Positions 16,535 through 24,144 of a stretch of 51,418 nucleotides of DNA are shown in pieces (the first letter of the stretch is position 1; each line of letters opens with the position of its first letter). The notes under the pieces were generated by a model. The model was not told the DNA's origin, searched no databases, and saw only the letters and a program-made list of their open reading frames with translations. Position numbers and translations under genes: made by a program. Source of the stretch: Saccharopolyspora oryzae (GTDB lineage: Bacteria; Actinomycetota; Actinomycetes; Mycobacteriales; Pseudonocardiaceae); the NCBI RefSeq assembly GCF_027853915.1, contig NZ_JAQGLA010000049.1, positions 1 through 51,418 of the forward strand. The letters are read 5' to 3'.

Positions 16535-16981
16535 TCAGTGGACTTCGGCGGGCTCCACGAGCTCGACGAGGACACCGCCGGCGTCCTTGGGGTGCACGAA
16601 GTTGATCCGGCTGTTCGCGGTGCCGCGGCGCGGTTCTTCGTAGAGCAGGCGCAGGCCCTTGGCGCGCAGCGCGGACATCGCGGCCTCCACATCGGTCACC
16701 CGGAACGCGAGCTGCTGCAGGCCGGGGCCGCTGCGGTCCAGGAACTTCGCGATCGCCGAGTCCTCGCGCAGCGGGGCGAGCAGCTGCAGCTGCGTCGCGC
16801 CCGTCGCGTCGCCGGGGGCGCGCAGCATCGCCTCGTGCACGCCCTGCTCCTCGTTGACCTCGGAGTGGGTGACTTCCAGGCCGAAGGTGTCCCGGTGGAA
16901 GGCGATCGCCGCCTCCAGGTCCGCAACCGCGATGCCCACGTGGTCGACCGCGGTGACCAGACCGTTGAGTTCCGCTCGCAT
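16535..16981 (-). CDS. mce: Methylmalonyl-CoA epimerase (VOC fold), with His-to-Gln change at a metal ligand
   Basis: This 148-residue enzyme interconverts (2R)- and (2S)-methylmalonyl-CoA in propionyl-CoA metabolism and polyketide precursor supply. VDHVGIAV (His14), HSEVNEEQGVHEAML, QLQLL, YEEPRRGTANSRINFVHPKDAGGVLVEL (Glu140) match the family. The usual HHIA ligand position reads QQLA, so a metal-binding histidine appears to be glutamine. TAGGCT six bases before the ATG suggests a leaderless transcript. The gene converges with the sigma factor (4-nt gap) and lies near the thiolase at 18238, a common actinobacterial pairing. Confidence 0.85.
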   Translation of the reverse strand: MRAELNGLVTAVDHVGIAVADLEAAIAFHRDTFGLEVTHSEVNEEQGVHEAMLRAPGDATGATQLQLLAPLREDSAIAKFLDRSGPGLQQLAFRVTDVEAAMSALRAKGLRLLYEEPRRGTANSRINFVHPKDAGGVLVELVEPAEVH

Positions 16982-17112
16982 GCCCGCAGCCTAACCGTGC
17001 CCCGATCGTGGGAAAAGCGTGGAAAACGCTAGATCGAATTGCCCCGATGGGCGGAGTCGGGTGACCTTGCTCCAGCACGAGCATGTGGCTAATTCACGTA
17101 GGAGGGGCGCAC

Positions 17113-18117
17113 ATGGCGAAGAAGCAACGTGGACCGGGCCGCAGGAGTGCAGTGCTGCTGGCGTCGATGGGACTGGTGCTGGGACTGGGCGTGCCGGCCC
17201 TGGCCGCCGGCGGCGACGGGGTTCCGAGCGGCGGTGGCGGCGAGAACCGGGCGGCCGACGACCTGCTCCGGGAGCGGGCCTGGGTCAAGGCCGGGCCGCT
17301 GAAGTTCGGGGCCGAACCCTACGACGCGGTGCACTCGGCCGCCGGCGACGCGGCGGGCAAGGCCGACTGCAGCATCAGCACGGCGGACGCCACCAACCTC
17401 GTGCTGTCCACTACCTGGCCGGAGGTCTCCGGCTCCGGGGACTCGCCGTCGCCGATGACGATGTCCCGCTACGACGACCAAACCGCCCTCGCCGACCCCG
17501 AGCAGCGCTCCGAAGGGCTGTTCTTCAACCCCGGCGTCGGTATCTGGCAGCTCGACTCGGCCGGTCTCGGCGCGGACGAAACGGCGGCGACCGCCATCGA
17601 TTCGGTCACCGCGGCCGGGAAGATGGCGCCGTACATGGTCGGCAAGTACTGCTCCGCGATCAACGCGGGCTCCAGCGCAGCTCAAGCGCGCGCCACCGCG
17701 TGGCAGGACTGGCACGCCTGCGACCAGGGCGCCTGCGAGCAGATCTACGAGCGGCTGAAGGCCGACGGCGTCACCAAGGACGCCACCGTCACCCGCTACG
17801 GCGGAGCCGAGAAGCGCAGCTGCACCTTCGAAGGCACCGAGTACGACTGCCTGTACGTCGACCCGAGCGCGGCCCAGGGCGAGGACGCCTGGACCTCACC
17901 GGACTTCGGCCCCGCGCCGGTCCCGGACCCGTTCTACGTCTTCACCTACACCAAGTCCGGCAAGGACTACGAGGTCCGCTACTGGCTCAAGGGCGACTCC
18001 GGTGCGAAGACCGACGTCTCGGCCTCCCGCGAACTCGGCGTCAACGCCCGCGCGAAGCTGTACTGGGCGGCCGAATCCGGGCTCTGCGACACGACCACCG
18101 GCTCCGGCAACTGCTGA
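17113..18117 (+). CDS. Secreted protein of unknown function, possible lysozyme/transglycosylase-like fold
   Basis: This 334-residue protein has a signal peptide (MAKKQRGPGRRSAVLLASMGLVLGLG..ALAAG). I do not recognise a named family. The middle holds QRSEGLFFNPGVGIWQLDSAGLG, where Glu, NPGVGIWQL and the following helix resemble the catalytic-Glu and GLMQ region of soluble lytic transglycosylases. Eight or so cysteines (for example in KYCSAINAG, WHACDQGACEQIYERL, RSCTFEGTEYDCLY) suggest a disulfide-stabilised extracellular domain. The last third is beta-rich (PFYVFTYTKSGKDYEVRYWLKG). GGAGGGG at 17101 fixes the ATG at 17113 rather than the ATG at 17083. Confidence 0.6.
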   Translation: MAKKQRGPGRRSAVLLASMGLVLGLGVPALAAGGDGVPSGGGGENRAADDLLRERAWVKAGPLKFGAEPYDAVHSAAGDAAGKADCSISTADATNLVLSTTWPEVSGSGDSPSPMTMSRYDDQTALADPEQRSEGLFFNPGVGIWQLDSAGLGADETAATAIDSVTAAGKMAPYMVGKYCSAINAGSSAAQARATAWQDWHACDQGACEQIYERLKADGVTKDATVTRYGGAEKRSCTFEGTEYDCLYVDPSAAQGEDAWTSPDFGPAPVPDPFYVFTYTKSGKDYEVRYWLKGDSGAKTDVSASRELGVNARAKLYWAAESGLCDTTTGSGNC

Positions 18118-18237
18118 GCGTATGGCAGTCGTCACAGGCGGCACCGGGTGTCATCGCGGGTATGGTCCCCGTGGTGCTCGCCGGGCCATGATGGTGCTGG
18201 CGGCGCGACGAGGCGTGGCGAAGACCGGGAGGTAGTC

Positions 18238-19425
18238 GTGGGCAGTTCGGTGATCGTGGCAGGTGCGCGGACCCCGATGGGGCGACTCCTCGGGTCGCTC
18301 AAGGATTTCTCCGGTGCCCAGCTCGGCGGGTTCGCGATCAAGGCCGCGCTGGAGCGCGCCGGGGTCCGGCCCGACCAGGTCGAGTACACGATCATGGGCC
18401 AGGTGCTGACCGCAGGCGCCGGGCAGATCCCCGCGCGGCAGGCCGCGGTCGCCGCCGGGATCCCGATGGACGTGCCCGCGCTGACCATCAACAAGGTGTG
18501 CCTGTCCGGGCTGGACGCGGTCGCGCTGGCCGACCAGCTGATCCGCGCCGGTGAGTTCGACGTCGTGGTGGCCGGTGGTCAGGAGTCGATGACCCAGGCG
18601 CCGCACCTGCTCACCGGGTCGCGCGAGGGCTTCAAGTACGGCGACGTCAACATGCTCGACCACATGGCCCACGACGGCCTGTTCTGCGCGTTCGACCAGG
18701 TCGCGATGGGTGTTTCCACCGAGAAGCACAACGCCCGGCACGGTGTGACCCGCGAGGACCAGGACGCGTTCTCCGCCCGCTCGCACCAGCTGGCCGCCGC
18801 GGCCGCCGAGAAGGGGATCTTCGCCGAGGAGATCGTCCCGGTGGAGGTGCCGCGCCGGAAGGGCGACCCGGTGGTCGTCGACACCGACGAGGGCGTCCGC
18901 CCCGGCACCACCGCGGAGTCCCTGGCCAAGCTGCGCCCGGCGTTCGCCTCCGACGGCACCATCACCGCAGGCTCCGCCTCGCAGATCTCCGACGGTGCGG
19001 CCGCGGTCGTGGTGATGAGCAAGGCGAAGGCCGAGGAGCTGGGCCTGGAGTGGATCGCCGAGATCGGCGCGCACGGCGTCGTCGCCGGTCCGGACGCCAG
19101 CCTGCACGAGCAGCCGTCCAACGCGATCAAGGCCGCCTGCGCCAAGGACGGCATCGAGGCGACCGACCTGGACCTGGTGGAGATCAACGAGGCCTTCGCC
19201 GCCGTGGGCCTGGTGTCCACGCGCGCGCTGGGCATCGACGAGGACAAGGTCAACGTCAACGGCGGCGCGATCGCGCTCGGCCACCCGATCGGCATGTCCG
19301 GTGCGCGGCTCGCGCTGCACCTGGCGCTGGAGCTCAAGCGGCGCGGCGGCGGAGTCGGCGCGGCCGCGCTCTGCGGCGGTGGCGGCCAGGGCGACGCGCT
19401 GATCATCCGAGTTCCGAGCGCCTGA
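18238..19425 (+). CDS. Acetyl-CoA C-acetyltransferase (thiolase)
   Basis: This 395-residue thiolase condenses two acetyl-CoA to acetoacetyl-CoA or works in reverse. The catalytic set is visible: Cys88 in [12 protein letters not shown], His349 in GHPIGMSG and Cys379 in [10 protein letters not shown], plus [14 protein letters not shown] directly before the GTG at 18238 defines the start; upstream in-frame codons lack a site. A TATGGT box at about 18161 could be the -10. The product links acetoacetate from 3-hydroxybutyrate oxidation (first gene island) with central acetyl-CoA, though the two loci are 16 kb apart. Confidence 0.9.
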   Translation: MGSSVIVAGARTPMGRLLGSLKDFSGAQLGGFAIKAALERAGVRPDQVEYTIMGQVLTAGAGQIPARQAAVAAGIPMDVPALTINKVCLSGLDAVALADQLIRAGEFDVVVAGGQESMTQAPHLLTGSREGFKYGDVNMLDHMAHDGLFCAFDQVAMGVSTEKHNARHGVTREDQDAFSARSHQLAAAAAEKGIFAEEIVPVEVPRRKGDPVVVDTDEGVRPGTTAESLAKLRPAFASDGTITAGSASQISDGAAAVVVMSKAKAEELGLEWIAEIGAHGVVAGPDASLHEQPSNAIKAACAKDGIEATDLDLVEINEAFAAVGLVSTRALGIDEDKVNVNGGAIALGHPIGMSGARLALHLALELKRRGGGVGAAALCGGGGQGDALIIRVPSA

Positions 19426-19506
19426 CCCTGATTTCGCCCCGGGGCCGACCCTGAAATCGGACGATTTTCAAGATCGATTTGGTCGGCCGCGGCTACCCTG
19501 GACGGC

Positions 19507-20268
19507 ATGAAGTGGCTTCCAGGTGGATGGGATCGCGCTGACCGGGGCAACGACCAGGAGCGGCAGACGGTGCCCGCTCGCCCGCTCGGCGAGCGGGGCA
19601 CCGCCCGCTACACCTCGGAGCGCGACGTGATGCAGGAACCGGCGACGCGCATCCAGCCGGGTGGCGGGCACCGCCCCGTCGTCCTCAGCGCCGACGCGCG
19701 CGACGTCGACGTCAGCGCCAGCAGCTTCAAGGCGCTGGCCATCGGCGGCGGGATCAGCGGTCTGTGCACGGTGCTGATCGCGGCCACGCTGGTCAACAAG
19801 GGCAACAGCCTCGGCCTGTGGTTCTGGCAGCTGGTGTTCGGCGTGCTCTTCCTGTGGTTCATCTCCGCGTCCCGCGGCATGTTCAACGGCCGCGGCTTCC
19901 TGATCGACCGCAGCGGCTTCTACGCGCGCACCTCCGGCGAGGTCTGCGGCGTGGCGTGGGACGAGATCAAGGCCATCGGCATCGGCACGCTGCCGTGGGT
20001 CCAGAACCGCCGCCCGATCGCCCCCGAGCGCCGCCGCGCGCTGGAGTTCTACCCGACCGACCCGGGCTTCCCCGCACGTCACCCGGAGCTGGAGCGCTGG
20101 CGGATCACCGAGCCCGCGTCGATGCCCGGCCTGCCGGGCGAGCGCTACCGGTTCCACCTGCCGCCGTTCAGCCGCCTGCCGAAGGCGCTGGAAGGCGCGG
20201 TCCAGGACGTCGCCCCGCAGAAGTGGGTCGGCCAGTACCGCCGAGAACAGCCCAAGCCGCAGGACTGA
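19507..20268 (+). CDS. Membrane protein of unknown function with PH-like C-terminal part
   Basis: This protein has up to 253 residues. A polar N-terminal region is followed by two adjacent membrane segments (ALAIGGGISGLCTVLIAATLV and LWFWQLVFGVLFLWFISASRG). A cytoplasmic domain follows with SGFYARTSGEVCGVAWDEIKAIGIGTL, similar to the bacterial PH-like domain pattern in which a hydrophobic strand precedes WxEI. The function is unknown. The ATG at 19507 has TACCCT eight bases upstream (leaderless type); ATG 19630 with GGAG upstream is a serious alternative and would remove 41 residues. A structured repeat starts 4 nt after the stop. Confidence 0.65.
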   Translation: MKWLPGGWDRADRGNDQERQTVPARPLGERGTARYTSERDVMQEPATRIQPGGGHRPVVLSADARDVDVSASSFKALAIGGGISGLCTVLIAATLVNKGNSLGLWFWQLVFGVLFLWFISASRGMFNGRGFLIDRSGFYARTSGEVCGVAWDEIKAIGIGTLPWVQNRRPIAPERRRALEFYPTDPGFPARHPELERWRITEPASMPGLPGERYRFHLPPFSRLPKALEGAVQDVAPQKWVGQYRREQPKPQD

Positions 20269-20271
20269 GTT

Positions 20272-20463
20272 CCTGTCTGAAGCTCTCGTTTTGTGTGGCG
20301 GTGCGGGTGGCGGAACCTCAGCGCCCGCCTGGTCTCCGGGTGCCCGACTTTATGTATGCCAATACACGGCAGTCGGGCCGTCCTCGCCAGGCGAACGCTG
20401 AGAACCCGCGGCGGTGCAAGCTTCGAGGGTGGGCTATTCGCCTGGCGGCGAATCCAAGCAAAA
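20272..20463 (+). repeat. Structured dispersed repeat, copy A
   Basis: About 190 bp start 4 nt after the stop at 20268, in the same orientation as that gene. Outer stem P1: CTCAGCGCCCGCCTGG (20317-20332) with CCAGGCGAACGCTGAG (20387-20402), 14 of 16 paired. Inner stem P2: GCCCGACT (20342-20349) with AGTCGGGC (20371-20378). The loop TATGTATGCCAATACACGGC can form a small TGTAT/ATACA hairpin. A 3' hairpin P3, ATTCGCC/GGCGAAT, lies at 20436-20453. Three more copies occur at 21882, 23952 and 44665. Confidence 0.85.
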
Positions 20464-20495
20464 GATCAAAAACCAGGATTAAAGGCGGGCTCGGA

Positions 20496-21818
20496 TCACC
20501 AGCCGAGGCTGTCCAGCGGATCTGCTGCGGTGAGCTGCGGGTCGTCGATGGCGAAGGTGCGGGCCACCCCGCGCCCGGTGGCGGCGGTCTCGAATCGCAC
20601 CGTGACCCGGCCGTGCCCGGCGCCCTGCACCCAGCCGTGCCCGTGCTCGGCGTGCACCAGGTCGTCGCCTGCCCGCCACTGCCGGACCTCCGGCTCCGGG
20701 GTGGGCCGGGCGACCGGTTGCGGTGCCGGTTCGGTGGGTTCGGCCTGGTCAGCGGGGTTGTCGAAGAGCGGCTCCTGCTCGGAGGTCGCCAGCCCGGAGT
20801 AGGACACCCCGACCAGCCGCACCGGCGTCCCGGGCGGGACCGCGATGGGCAGCAGCCGCCGCGCGGCGGCGGACAGCGCGCCGAAATCGCTGGTCGCCGA
20901 GGTGAAGGTCTCGGCCCGGTTGATCGTGGTGAAGTCGGAGTCGCGCACCTTGATCGTCACCGTGCGCGCCGCCCGCCCCGAGGACACCAGACGGCGGTGC
21001 GCCGACTCGGCCACCCCGAGCACTTCTGAGAGCAGCTCGGCGCGATCGGTGATGTCGACGTCGAACGTGGTCTCCGCGCTGACCTGCTTGGCCTCGGCCC
21101 GCTCGGCCACCGGGCGCTCGTCGATGCCGTGCGCGAGCCGGTGCAGCTCGGTGCCGTGCGCCTGCCCCAGCAGCGAGATCGCGTCGTTGAGGTGCAGATC
21201 GGCCAGCTCGCCGATGGTGTGCACGCCGATGCGGTGCAGCTTGGACTCGGTCACCGGCCCGATGCCCCACATCTTGCGCACCGGCAGCGCCGACAGCAGC
21301 TCCAACTGCTCCTCGGCGGGCACCACCAGCATCCCGTCCGGTTTGGCCAGGTCAGAACCGATCTTGGCGAGCTGCTTGCCAGGCCCGGCACCGATCGAGG
21401 CGGTCACCCCGACCTCGCGCTGCACCCGCGCGCGCAGCTGGGTGGCGAAGTGCTCGACGCGTTCGGTCGGCGCGCCGGCCAGCTCGCTCGGTTCCAGGAA
21501 CGCCTCGTCCACCGACACCTGCTCGACGACGTCGGAGACCTCCCGCACGATGCCCAGCACCCGCTTGCTCACCGCCTGGTAGACCTGGAACCGCGGCGGC
21601 AGCACCACGGCGACGGGGCAGCGGCGGCGCGCCTCGGCCATCGGCATCGCCGAACGAGCGCCGTACTCGCGGGCCTCGTAGCTGGCCCCGGCCACGGTGC
21701 CGCGCGGTCCGGCGCCGCCGACCAGCACCGGACGGCCCTTCACGGTGGGGCGGGTCAGCTGCTCCACGGATGCGAAGAACGCATCCATGTCCATGTGCAG
21801 CACCCACCTCCGCATGAC
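20496..21818 (-). CDS. dinB: DNA polymerase IV (Y-family)
   Basis: This 440-residue Y-family translesion DNA polymerase acts on damaged DNA. It shows the catalytic N-terminus HMDMDAFFASVEQLTRP, SYEAREYGARSAMPMAEA, the second carboxylate motif VSVDEAFLE, the helix-hairpin-helix MWGIGPVTESKLHRIGVHTIGELA and a little-finger domain. The tail (VHAEHGHGWVQGAGHGRVTVRFET ... DPLDSLGW) is the actinobacterial DinB C-terminal extension. No beta-clamp motif was checked rigorously. The start was taken at ATG 21818; GTG 21824 is possible. Repeat copies A and B flank the gene on both sides. Confidence 0.9.
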   Translation of the reverse strand, partial: VMRRWVLHMDMDAFFASVEQLTRPTVKGRPVLVGGAGPRGTVAGASYEAREYGARSAMPMAEARRRCPVAVVLPPRFQVYQAVSKRVLGIVREVSDVVEQVSVDEAFLEPSELAGAPTERVEHFATQLRARVQREVGVTASIGAGPGKQLAKIGSDLAKPDGMLVVPAEEQLELLSALPVRKMWGIGPVTESKLHRIGVHTIGELADLHLNDAISLLGQAHGTELHRLAHGIDERPVAERAEAKQVSAETTFDVDITDRAELLSEVLGVAESAHRRLVSSGRAARTVTIKVRDSDFTTINRAETFTSATSDFGALSAAARRLLPIAVPPGTPVRLVGVSYSGLATSEQEPLFDNPADQAEPTEPAPQPVARPTPEPEVRQWRAGDDLVHAEHGHGWVQGAGHGRVTVRFETAATGRGVARTFAIDDPQLTAADPLDSLGW

Positions 21819-21881
21819 GACCATTCAACGGGATCGCCCTGACAGCGGCTGATGCAGCCTGACGCCATGTTTCTTGTCGTT

Positions 21882-22069
21882 GTCTTTGATGCGCCGTAGG
21901 CGCATAGCCCACCCTCGGCGCTTGCGCCGCCGCGGGTTCTCAGCGTTCGCCTGGCGAGGACGGCCCGGCTGCCGTGTATTGGCATACATAAAGTCGGGCA
22001 CCCGGAGTCCAGGCGGGCGCTGAGGTTCCGCTACCCGCACCGCCACGCAAAACGAGAGCTTCAGACAGG
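21882..22069 (-). repeat. Structured dispersed repeat, copy B
   Basis: This copy is on the minus strand and starts 8 nt after the stop (22077) of the TipAS-like gene, in that gene's orientation. P1 arms are at 22024-22009 and 21954-21939, identical to copy A. P2 is GCCCGACT/AGCCGGGC with one mismatch. The loop is identical to copy A. P3 is ATGCGCC/GGCGCAT (21905-21889): the T-A pair of copies A and C is a G-C pair here, a compensatory change. It separates the TipAS-like gene from dinB. Confidence 0.85.
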
Positions 22070-22076
22070 AACTTGG

Positions 22077-22496
22077 TCAGCGCAGGTTGGCCCAGGCGTA
22101 GGTGATCATCGCCTCGCGCAAGTAGTCGGCCATGCCCTTGGGCTTGCGGCGCTCGATGCGGCGGCGGAACTTCGGCTGGTTCACGTACAGCTCCGCCAGC
22201 CGCAGGTAGGAGGCGCGGTCCGGGGTCCAGAAGTTGCGGATCCAGCGGCAGTGCTCGCCGACGACCTGCTGGGTGCGGGGATCGTTGCTGGGCACGCCGG
22301 TGGCGAACAGCTCGGCGATGCTGGAGCTGATCCGCTGCCAGTCCTGGCCGATCCGCCGCGCGATCTCCTGCCGCTGCTGGGGGGAGAGGGGGCCGTTGAC
22401 GCCCGCGGGCGTCATGTTCCCGATCAGAGCCGTGCCGTCCTCGACGGCTTCGGCCTCCTCCAGACCGGGGCTCCCAAACACGTTGTTCGGCTGCAC
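22077..22496 (-). CDS. Stand-alone TipAS-like antibiotic-recognition domain protein
   Basis: This 139-residue helical protein resembles the C-terminal TipAS domain of the thiopeptide-sensing regulator TipAL, without any MerR DNA-binding part. Supporting segments are LSPQQRQEIARRIGQDWQRISSSIAELFATGVPSNDP, VVGEHCRWIRNFWTPDRASYLRLAELYVNQPKF and PKGMADYLREAMITYAWANLR, which follow the TipAS order of long helices, a wide-spaced HCRWI motif and a final A-x-x-YA helix. The GTG at 22496 has GGAGG about 10 nt upstream. It could sequester a small molecule; this is inference. Repeat copy B follows the stop. Confidence 0.6.
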   Translation of the reverse strand: MQPNNVFGSPGLEEAEAVEDGTALIGNMTPAGVNGPLSPQQRQEIARRIGQDWQRISSSIAELFATGVPSNDPRTQQVVGEHCRWIRNFWTPDRASYLRLAELYVNQPKFRRRIERRKPKGMADYLREAMITYAWANLR

Positions 22497-22668
22497 GGCG
22501 TCCCTTCCTCCAACTCCCCGCGCGGGTACGGCGCACTCCGATAGAGCACAGGCAGTGATCACCGCTGCACGATTTCGCTAACGATGTTCATCTGCCCGTG
22601 GCACATTAACGGAGCCTTTCGGGCACCGCGCGTGATTGGGGAGAACCGCTACCAGCCTGTGACGCCGA

Positions 22669-22848
22669 TCAACTCCGCTGGTCGGAGTCCTCGGGATCGT
22701 CGGGTTCCGGCCGCGCGGGCGGCGCGAGGAACACCACACCCTTGTCGAGGTCCAGCGGTCCGCCGGGGTCGTGCCCCTTCGCGATGCCGGTCTCGTCGCC
22801 CTCGTGCTTCAACTTGCGCCCGGGAAGGAGTTCGCCGTAGGAGGCCAT
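22669..22848 (-). CDS. Small hypothetical protein (59 aa)
   Basis: I do not recognise this protein. The 59-residue hydrophilic chain starts MASYGELLPGRKLKHEGDE... and ends PEPDDPEDSDQRS with an acidic tail; the middle reads GGPLDLDKGVVFLAPPARP. TACCGT sits 6 nt before the ATG at 22848, the spacing of a leaderless promoter, and supports this start over the one 8 codons upstream. It lies 66 nt downstream of the sugar-binding protein gene on the same strand. Confidence 0.5.
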   Translation of the reverse strand: MASYGELLPGRKLKHEGDETGIAKGHDPGGPLDLDKGVVFLAPPARPEPDDPEDSDQRS

Positions 22849-22914
22849 GCCCCCACGGTAGCCGCGCACCACCCGCCCCGGCCTGCGAAATCCGGGGCCG
22901 GTGGTGCGCGCGGA

Positions 22915-23892
22915 TCAGCAGTGCGACTTGTAGAAGTGCTGCGCCTGCTGGTCCATGTCCTCGCGGGTGATGGCGATCATCTCGGTCTTGGTCTCGCGCT
23001 CGACCTGCTGGCCCTTGATCGCCGCGATCGCCCGCTTGACGCCCTCCTGGCCGATCTTGGCCGGGTCCTGGGCGATGAGCGCCTGGACGCGGCCGTTGCG
23101 CAGGTCGTCGACCTGCTTGGGGCTGGCGTCGAAGCCGACCAGCTGGACCTGGCCGGACTTGCCGGCGTTGGACAGCGCGGTCGCCGCGCCCTCACCGGTG
23201 TTGAGGTTGGTGCCGAACACGCCCACCAGGTCCGGGTTCGCGGCCAGCGTCGAGGACACGATCTGGGCGGCGGTCGCCGGTTCGTTCTCGGTGTACTGGG
23301 TGGGCAGCAGCTTCAGGTTCGGGTGCTTGGCGATCTCCTCCTCGAAGCCCTTGGCGCGCTCGTCGGTGGTGGAGGTGCCCGCCTTGGTGTTCAGCGCCAG
23401 CACCGAACCGGGCTTGTCGCCGACCAGCCGGGCCAGGGTCTGCGCGGCGAGCTGGCCGCCCGCGTAGTTGTCGGAGGACAGCGAGGTGACCGCGATGGAG
23501 CGGTCGTCGAGCGCGGTGTCGACCTCGACGACCTGGATGCCGTTGCTCTTGGCCTGCTGCAGCGGCGCGGCCAGCGCCTTGTCGTCGGTCGGGGCGATGA
23601 TCACCGCACCGGGCTTGCTGCTGACGATGCCGCCCAGGATCTGCGACTGCTCGGCCTGCTCGAACTTCTCCGGGGCCTGCGTGTTGAGCCGGTAGCCGGC
23701 CTTGGTGGCTTCATCTTTGGCCGCGCACTCGATCGAGACGTAGAACGGTTCGCCGCGCATCCCGGTGATCAGCGCGAGGTTCTTGTTGTTCGGGTCGGTC
23801 TGGCCGCCGCCGGTGTCACCGATCTGGCCGGACCCGCAGCCCGCCAGCAGCAGTGCCGCACCCACCGCGAGCACCGTCTTGCACGTTCTCAT
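22915..23892 (-). CDS. Sugar ABC transporter substrate-binding lipoprotein (RbsB/FrcB type)
   Basis: This 325-residue exported lipoprotein would capture a sugar outside the membrane and deliver it to the ABC transporter encoded just upstream. It has the lipobox LLAGC (Cys19) after a short signal, then a periplasmic-binding-protein-4 fold: LALITGMRGEPFYVSIECAAKDEA, SSKPGAVIIAPTD, VVEVDTALDD, VLALNTKAGTSTTDERAKGFEEE, VGVFGTNLNTGEGAATAL, VQLVGFDASPKQVDDL. GGAGGG with good spacing precedes the ATG. It is cut off from the permease gene by repeat copy C, which may lower or raise its expression relative to the operon. Confidence 0.9.
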   Translation of the reverse strand: MRTCKTVLAVGAALLLAGCGSGQIGDTGGGQTDPNNKNLALITGMRGEPFYVSIECAAKDEATKAGYRLNTQAPEKFEQAEQSQILGGIVSSKPGAVIIAPTDDKALAAPLQQAKSNGIQVVEVDTALDDRSIAVTSLSSDNYAGGQLAAQTLARLVGDKPGSVLALNTKAGTSTTDERAKGFEEEIAKHPNLKLLPTQYTENEPATAAQIVSSTLAANPDLVGVFGTNLNTGEGAATALSNAGKSGQVQLVGFDASPKQVDDLRNGRVQALIAQDPAKIGQEGVKRAIAAIKGQQVERETKTEMIAITREDMDQQAQHFYKSHC

Positions 23893-23951
23893 CCGAAATC
23901 ACCCTCCACACGCCGTTGTGCCGGTTTGGTCGGAAGAACTCCTCGATGACC

Positions 23952-24139
23952 GTCTTTGATTCGCCGTCAGGCGAATAGCCCACCCTCGGCGTTTGCGCCG
24001 CCGCGGGTTCTCAGCGTTCGCCTGGCGAGGACGGCCAAGCCGCCGTGTATTGGCATACATAAGGGTTGGCACCCGGAGTCCAGGCGGGCGCTGAGGTTCC
24101 GCTACCCGCACCGCTATTCAAATTGAGTTCGTCAGACAG
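23952..24139 (-). repeat. Structured dispersed repeat, copy C
   Basis: This minus-strand copy starts 5 nt after the permease stop (24145) and lies inside the sugar-transport operon, before the binding-protein gene. P1 arms at 24095-24080 and 24025-24010 are as in copy A. P2 differs: GCCAA/TTGGC plus two further pairs and a bulge (24070-24034), so the inner arms changed together. The apical 20 nt are identical to copy A. P3 is ATTCGCC/GGCGAAT at 23976-23959. Confidence 0.85.
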
Positions 24140-24144
24140 TTTTC

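Noticed and set aside
19430..19490. Short repeats of GATTTC/GAAATC behind the thiolase as a terminator.
   Set aside because: The arms are short and mismatched compared with the long perfect hairpins elsewhere, so it is too weak to list.
20293..24111. A similar peptide (VRVAEPQRPPGLR.., MYANTR.., GRPRQANAENPRR) is readable in repeat copies A, B and C.
   Set aside because: The differences between copies follow stem pairing and change amino acids freely, and copy D is out of frame. The shared reading comes from shared DNA, not coding selection.
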